In this document: positions 58,523 to 64,000 of the stretch, piece after piece
Numbering within the stretch: position 1 is the first letter of the stretch
Layout: each line of letters starts with the position of its first letter
Source: Mucor racemosus
Lineage: Eukaryota > Mucoromycota > Mucoromycetes > Mucorales > Mucoraceae
Direction: 5' to 3'
Assembly: GCA_027405735.1 (NCBI GenBank)
Contig: JAPEHQ010000008.1
Location: forward strand, 1,612,001 to 1,676,000
Length of the DNA stretch: 64,000 bases
Notes under the pieces: generated by a model
Seen by the model: the letters and a program-made list of their open reading frames with translations, nothing else
Told to the model about the DNA's origin: nothing
Databases searched by the model: none
Translations under genes and position numbers: made by a program

Positions 58523-61500
58523 ATGGGATTTAGAAAACTAACCGAGCAAGAAGATATAACAAATCAATATGCGAATGATTTAGAAGAAGTTGTACCTTTA
58601 ACAAATACGAAATCAACAAATGAGAAACCACAACAAAATATAATTGATGATGTTCCTGCTCATTTAGAACCTTATCTTCAAACGCAGCCCACATTTGGAT
58701 TAACAGATGAGCAAGTACATGAAAGAATGCAAAGATTTGGTAGAAACGAATTGACCGAAAAGAAGAGAAATAAATTACTGCATTTTTTATCTTTTTGTGA
58801 GTTGCAATGGATTTTTACCCCTGAAAATTAGCATCTAATTTTCCGTTACCATAGTTACCGGTGCCATTTCATATCTTATGATATTATCGCTTATATTAAC
58901 AGCTGTAACATCAGATTGGCTTGATTTTGGCATCATTGCTGGTATGTTGCTAGTAAATGCTGTCATTGGTTACGTTGAAGAAGCTCGTGCAGAATCCTCA
59001 ATTGCATCATTGAAAAATAGTCTTGCTTTACATAGTAAATGTTGGAGAAATGGTCGATTAATTGAAGTAAATTCTGCTGAAATTGTTGTCGGTGATATCA
59101 TTGTATTGAGACTAGGCGATATTGTACCTGCAGATGCTCGATTATTAGGTATTGGTGCATCCGGTGAAGCAATTGAAACAGATATTCAAATAGATCAAAG
59201 TTCATTGACAGGTGAATCACTACCTTCAAAAAAGAAACCGGGAAATATCGTATTTTCATCATGTGTTGTAAAACAAGGTCAACAACAAGCTATTGTCGTT
59301 CGTACTGGACCTGATACATTTATTGGAAAAACTGCTAGCCTTATTTCTGTCACTACTGGATCAGGAAGATTTCAAAAAGTTATCAATTATATTGGTAACT
59401 TTCTTATTATTATTTCAGTTTTACTTGTTCTCATCATTTTTATCCACGAATTGGTGGAAGAAAAGGTTGCCACTGGAGCTGTTACACAAGGTCAAGTACT
59501 ATCTGCACTGAACCAAATGGTTGTATTGACAATTGCAGCGTAAATATATACCTACATTTGCATAAAAATCCATTTAAAACTAACGTGTTGGTATAATAAT
59601 TAGTATTCCTGTCGGTTTACCCACTGTAATGTCTGTTACTATGGCTATCGGTGCCAAGCAATTAGCAAAGAAACAAGTGATTGTAAAGAGATTAACTGCG
59701 GTTGAAGAATTTGCATCAGTATCAATCTTATGTAGTGACAAAACTGGTACACTCACGAAAAACGAATTAACATTTGACGAGCCATACTTGGCTGGAACAT
59801 ACGATAAAAACGATATTTTGTTATACTCATACTTGGCTGCAGAAGTAGCAACAGACGATCCTATTGAATTTGCTGTACGAACAGCTGCTGAAAAAAATCA
59901 TCCACAAGTAAACAATGATGGCAGCCACTCTGTACAAGGTTACAAGGTTTTGTCTTTCAAGCCCTTTAATCCCTCTGACAAAACCGCCGAAGCTACTGTG
60001 CAAGAATTAGCAACTGAATCTAAATTTCGTGTAGCCAAAGGTGCTCCTCAAGTTATATTAAGTTTGGTCGGTGGTAACAAGCAGGCTGAGGATACCATTG
60101 AATCATTTGCTGCTCGCGGTCTTCGTTCGTTGGGTGTTGCACGAACAGTTAATGGCTTGGATGACTGGGAGCTGGTAGGTTTGCTTAGTTTGATTGATCC
60201 TCCCAGAGAAGATTCTGCACAGACATTGGCTGAATGTAACCAATATGGTATTACTGTCAAGATGATCACTGGTGATCAAGGCATTATTGCAAAGGAAGTA
60301 GCTGGAAGATTAGGCATGGGAAAGAATATCTTGGATGTAGATGAGCTTGTTGATCCTACTAAATCAGAAAAGGAGCTGTCAGATGCTGTCTTGTTTTCAG
60401 ATGGTTTCTCCCGTGTAGTTCCAGGTACATGCAATTACAATATTTTGTACAAAAAAAACATGAAATAATTAACACTTTTTGGTTATATTTTAGAACACAA
60501 ATATCGAGTTGTCGAACTTTTACAAGAAAGAGGTTATTTTGTCGCAATGACTGGCGATGGTGTTAATGATGCACCTGCTCTGAAAAAGGCTAATGTTGGT
60601 ATTGCGGTTGCAGGGTCTACTGATGCTGCTCGTTCAGCAGCCGATATTGTTTTACTAGCACCAGGTTTATCCGCAATTATTGATGGTATCAAAGTATCAA
60701 GAATCATTTTTCAACGACTTCAATCATATGCCTTGTACCGTATTACTTCAACCATTCATTTCTTGATATTTTTCTTTGTTATTACCTTGGCTGAAGATTG
60801 GAAAATGCCACCTGTTTTTCTTATTCTCATTTCTCTATTGAATGATGCAGCTACTTTGATTATGGCAGTTGATAGTGTTAGCATTTCACACTCACCCAAT
60901 ATGTGGCGTCTTCGTCTTTTGATTGTGCTTTCTTGTGTCCTCGCAGTTGCTTTGGCAGGGTTCTCTTTTGCACATTTTTACATTTTCCGAGATGTGCTCA
61001 AAGTTACCCCTGGAGAGCTTTCTTCCATCATGTATCTTCACATTTCATCTGGTAAGTTTTACATGAATGCCAATAAGATTTAAACTAACTTTTTAAAACA
61101 TCAGCCCCTCATTTCGTCATTTTCTCAACTCGTACAAACTCTTTCTGGTGGACTAGTATGCCTTCTCTTATTTTCACTGCTATTGTGTTGGGTACACAAG
61201 TAATTGCATTAGTGTTATCAGTATATGGTGCTTTTGGAGCGGATCCTAATATTGGTAGTATTGGATGGGCTCGCGGTATGATTATCATTGCAATTTCACT
61301 TGGTACCTTTTTCATTATTGATGTGATCAAGGTATTTACTATTTTCATTTGGGACAAATTCGCCAACAAATCAAGAAATGAATTTACAGCCGTACCAGCG
61401 TTCGCTAAAAGCAAAAAAGACAATAGTAAAGCTGCTAAATTCATTCAAAAACAACAGCAACAAACATCTCGTTTTGGTTATGATAGAGCGCAAAGACGTG

Positions 61501-61529
61501 AATCTGTTAGTTCTATAAAATCCTACTAA
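58523..61529 (+). CDS. PMA1: Plasma-membrane H+-ATPase (P-type, IIIA), five exons
   Basis: Electrogenic proton pump that energises secondary transport and sets cytosolic pH (EC 7.1.2.1). Exons 58523-58796, 58855-59539, 59604-60424, 60494-61051, 61105-61529; 920 aa, the usual fungal length. A-domain loop LTGES at 209-213, TM4 motif AAIPVGLPTV, phosphorylated Asp 365 in CSDKTGTLTKNE, nucleotide domain KGAPQVIL, and hinge TGDGVNDAPALKKA (about 613-626). In the H+-ATPase clade the IPVGLP motif distinguishes these from Ca2+ and Na+ pumps. The C-terminus is a basic, Gln- and Ser-rich tail (RRESVSSIKSY), the place where fungal pumps carry an autoinhibitory, phosphorylated region. The four introns are 58, 64, 69 and 53 bp. 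Confidence 0.96.
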
Positions 61530-61904
61530 GCACATCATACCATGTATATTATTTCCCTTATTCTTCTTTTTCCTTATATATATATATATCATACTATCAC
61601 TTTATTTATTTCTTCTATCATGAAAGTAGAATGTTACATCTTTACAAAGCAACTTGATAAAAATTATTAAAAAATTATCCAAAGTCAAACTTGAAGAAGT
61701 CTAGAATGCAACTATCATACAAAAAGTGCACCTTGTATGGTGAATTCTGAATATGCTATCTGATAATATACTCATCCTGCTTTGTAATCTTAAGAGCTAG
61801 AATTTCAAAAAATTTCCAAGTTTTCAATCTAATAAAGTCAGAGCATACTGCATTCTCTATAACTAAAACCCGATATTGAATACCTATACCGCAGACATTG
61901 AAAC
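61530..61904. other. 3' region of the H+-ATPase gene
   Basis: AT-rich with a (TA)n run near 61578-61590. No gene seen. Ends at element A5. Confidence 0.5.
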
Positions 61905-63190
61905 ATAGATGTGCATTAACCACACTATGCTATACTATATATCTATTACTAAATATATCTTATATCTCACAAAAGACTTCAAAACACATAAAATTCACTG
62001 CTTTTTCTTTGAAAACTGGGTCTCATTTTTCATCCCTGCCCTACTTTTTGTTTTCACTAAATAACATCAAGAAAAAAATATATGCCAATGTACCTGAGAT
62101 GTTCAACTTTAATCCAAAAACAAGTATCCAAAAATATCCTATTTTTTGCAGTTGGTATTAATTTTTCACTGCTAATGTTTCAGATTTTTTACGCGTATTT
62201 CACTGCTAAAGGATTAGAAACTTTGAGGCTTCATATCTCTAGAAAAAATTAAGTTATGTTAACACTTTTTAAAAATGAAACTTACTTGTTTTAAAGCGCT
62301 CTATAACATATTTAAATATGAAAAAATTCTGAGCAATTTTATTTTTTTTCATTTTTTTTTGACATTTTTGTAGTAGATTTCAAAATATTTGTTAAATTGA
62401 GTAGCAGTTTTTTTTTACTCATGTCATCAAACTCGTTGAGCTCTCTTGGATCCAATTTAGTTTTTTTAAAAATATTGATATTTCGTGGAGATATCCTCAA
62501 AAATGTGTATCAAAATATACCTTCATTTCTAGCTTCCATTTTTCCCTTATATACCCTCGTCCCAAATTCTGAATCTGAAAAAAATTTCCACAAAAATCTT
62601 GTTTTCTCTACGAAAAATGCAGCTAGAAGGTTTAATAATAGCTAGATCGATAGATACTTTTTTTGCGCATTATTTCATGTTATTATATTTTAAATATGCT
62701 TATCAAAAGTGATGTGTATCTTCAAAAAACCCTTAATATTTCAATTGCATTTTGCGCACATTTTAATGTAGAATGTTTTTTTAGTTTTTATTTAGATGGA
62801 TGCAGAATCTAAAACTGTACAAAAATTATTTAATACGCTAGGTCGAGTTACTTTGCAGTTCATGGGCATTTAAACGATTTTGTTTTTTTCATCATTTTTC
62901 GTCCATTTTTTAAAATAAATTTTGGAACCCCGTGATGATAGGTTTTAAGCTGTGATAAAAACTATTATTTTAGTTATCTCAATCAAAAATCAATGTTTTT
63001 TTCTAAAACAAAAAGTGCAGAGTAACCATCAATTAGATCTATCTTGTGAATACAGAAATTAAGCCCTGCATGATGAGTTTTAAGTTTACAAAATAATAAA
63101 CTAATATTTACAACTGCAGAAAACAAAGAAAAAAAAACCTCCATCCTTGTGAATATTGATCCAATTAATCTTCAATTATACATAGTAGGT
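61905..63190 (+). repeat. Element A, copy A5
   Basis: Homologous to A1 from about 270 to 1560, with frames 61898-62161 and 62397-62645 matching those of A1 and A2. The outer 240 bases of A1 are absent. It ends directly beside the exon-like relic at 63194-63319. Confidence 0.8.
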
Positions 63191-63193
63191 ATA

Positions 63194-63319
63194 TTAACTA
63201 CATATAATTGAAGAACCGACAAGTAACAATTGATGTTGTCCGGCAAGAGGTACAGAATCTGTCCGGGACACAATAATTGTGCCTGGCTTTGTTTCTTCTA
63301 TTTCACCTGTCAGGAATAC
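63194..63319 (-). pseudogene. Orphan exon-like coding island
   Basis: On minus, a CTATTATTAG acceptor-like site is followed by exactly 42 in-frame codons ending TAA: VFLTGEIEETKPGTIIVS, then a stretch ending LLLVGSSIICS. Composition is protein-like and GC-richer than the flanks. No partner exon lies upstream before the next gene's ATG at 63400. It abuts element A5, so it may be the remaining 3' exon of a gene broken by that repeat, or a captured piece. No family recognised. Confidence 0.35.
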
Positions 63320-63399
63320 CTAATAATAGTAATAAAATATAAACAGTATTATAGTATAAATAAATTAAAAAGTTTTTTCTACTTCTTGCAATAATAACA

Positions 63400-64000
63400 A
63401 TGAAAAGAAAAGCTACAAATTCTGTTAGTGAAAGTTCATCTTCCTCTTCATCTTCGATTTCTTTTTTTAGCACAACTGGATCATCTACTAGGTCATCTCT
63501 TCTTCAAAATGCTACAGAAAACGAGCCCGAAAACGAGATAGACAACGATGAATATCTCGATACAGAATTCGAGACAGATGGTCAGGCTAAAATCAATCTT
63601 CGAAACAAAAATGATGCCCCAGCTGTCAAACAAGATTTTGTTACGACAAATGACAATCATACACCTAAGAATACCAAAAATAATTATGCTTCTAGACAAA
63701 AACAATTTAAGGTAAATATCATGCGCATTATTATTACAACGTATGCAATTGAGAAACGTTGTTGCCTTCATGCAAATTTTATAATATACATTTCTAAACG
63801 ATACAATGTATAGAAATGGTGTAAGGAGGTTCGCAAATTTGAGGATGGTTCTTACGTTGATGAAGAAAAGCTTTTGCTTTGGCTCAAGCATGTCAGTGAG
63901 ATCGGCAATAAATTTAGTGGTAATCCTCTTTCTTTGGAATCGATTAAGATGCATACCAAGGCTCTTATCAATCTTTGGGAGCATCAGAAGCTCATACAGC
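63400..64000 (+). CDS. GCR1/Ndc10-like DNA-binding protein, 5' part (possible Crypton-type recombinase relative)
   Basis: Exon 1 63400-63711 (104 codons) and exon 2 from 63814 running off the window; the 102-bp intron has GT..AG ends. Residues 1-100 are Ser-rich and acidic (disordered). From residue 99 on, YASRQKQFKKWCKEV, DGSYVDEEKLLLWLKHV, then GNPLSLESIKMHTKALINLW resemble the N-terminal (core-binding-like) part of the large Mucorales family related to Gcr1/Ndc10 DNA-binding proteins, which in turn are related to Crypton tyrosine recombinases. The catalytic Arg, His and Tyr would lie beyond the window, so host protein and transposase cannot be told apart. Confidence 0.6.

Overview
The window looks like nuclear DNA of an early-diverging filamentous fungus, most likely Mucoromycota (Mucorales-like). 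The reasons are the strong AT bias, intron-dense genes with 45-100 nt GT..AG introns, typical fungal housekeeping proteins, and a GCR1/Ndc10-type protein at the right edge of a kind that is expanded in this group. The species cannot be told from the sequence.

Left part (1-24 kb) and a second block (31-39.5 kb): a transposon graveyard with no intact host gene. At least four LTR families are present as solo LTRs with TG..CA ends and, in seven cases, readable 5-bp target duplications (TAAAC, TAGTA, ATACG, TTTAT, CTAAT, and two with one mismatch). No gag/pol reading frame survives. They are inserted in one another and in copies of a CACTA-like non-autonomous DNA transposon of about 3 kb (element D), which has short degenerate TIRs and hairpins near its ends. 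A second AT-rich repeat (element A, about 1.4-2 kb, five copies plus one ancient relic) carries overlapping ORF-like stretches on both strands; two inverted copies bracket the 1-24 kb island. The island also holds a 90-bp minisatellite, a 1.8-kb array of about 21-bp units, a CACTA-ended MITE, a 410-bp-arm palindrome, a 364-bp gene-conversion tract, and junctions that read like insertion of a 9.3-kb circle.

Genes: a small secreted peptide with an in-frame TGA (24.7 kb); AMPK/SNF1 beta subunit; ribulose-5-phosphate 3-epimerase; an unknown C-terminally anchored membrane protein; 5-formyltetrahydrofolate cyclo-ligase; the COPII coat protein Sec24; the DEAD-box helicase Dbp3; a B-box plus DUF2009 protein; an ABCC-type ABC transporter; a plasma-membrane P-type H+-ATPase; and the 5' part of a GCR1/Ndc10-like protein at the right edge.

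Most multi-exon models were rebuilt by joining reading frames across GT..AG introns so that family motifs stay in phase; the summed exon lengths are multiples of three in each completed gene. The genes are ordinary core functions (energy sensing, pentose phosphate pathway, folate metabolism, ER export, ribosome assembly, transport and proton pumping) rather than one pathway. Two pairs are convergent (AMPK beta/RPE and folate ligase/Sec24), and Dbp3 shares a 193-bp divergent promoter with the DUF2009 gene.
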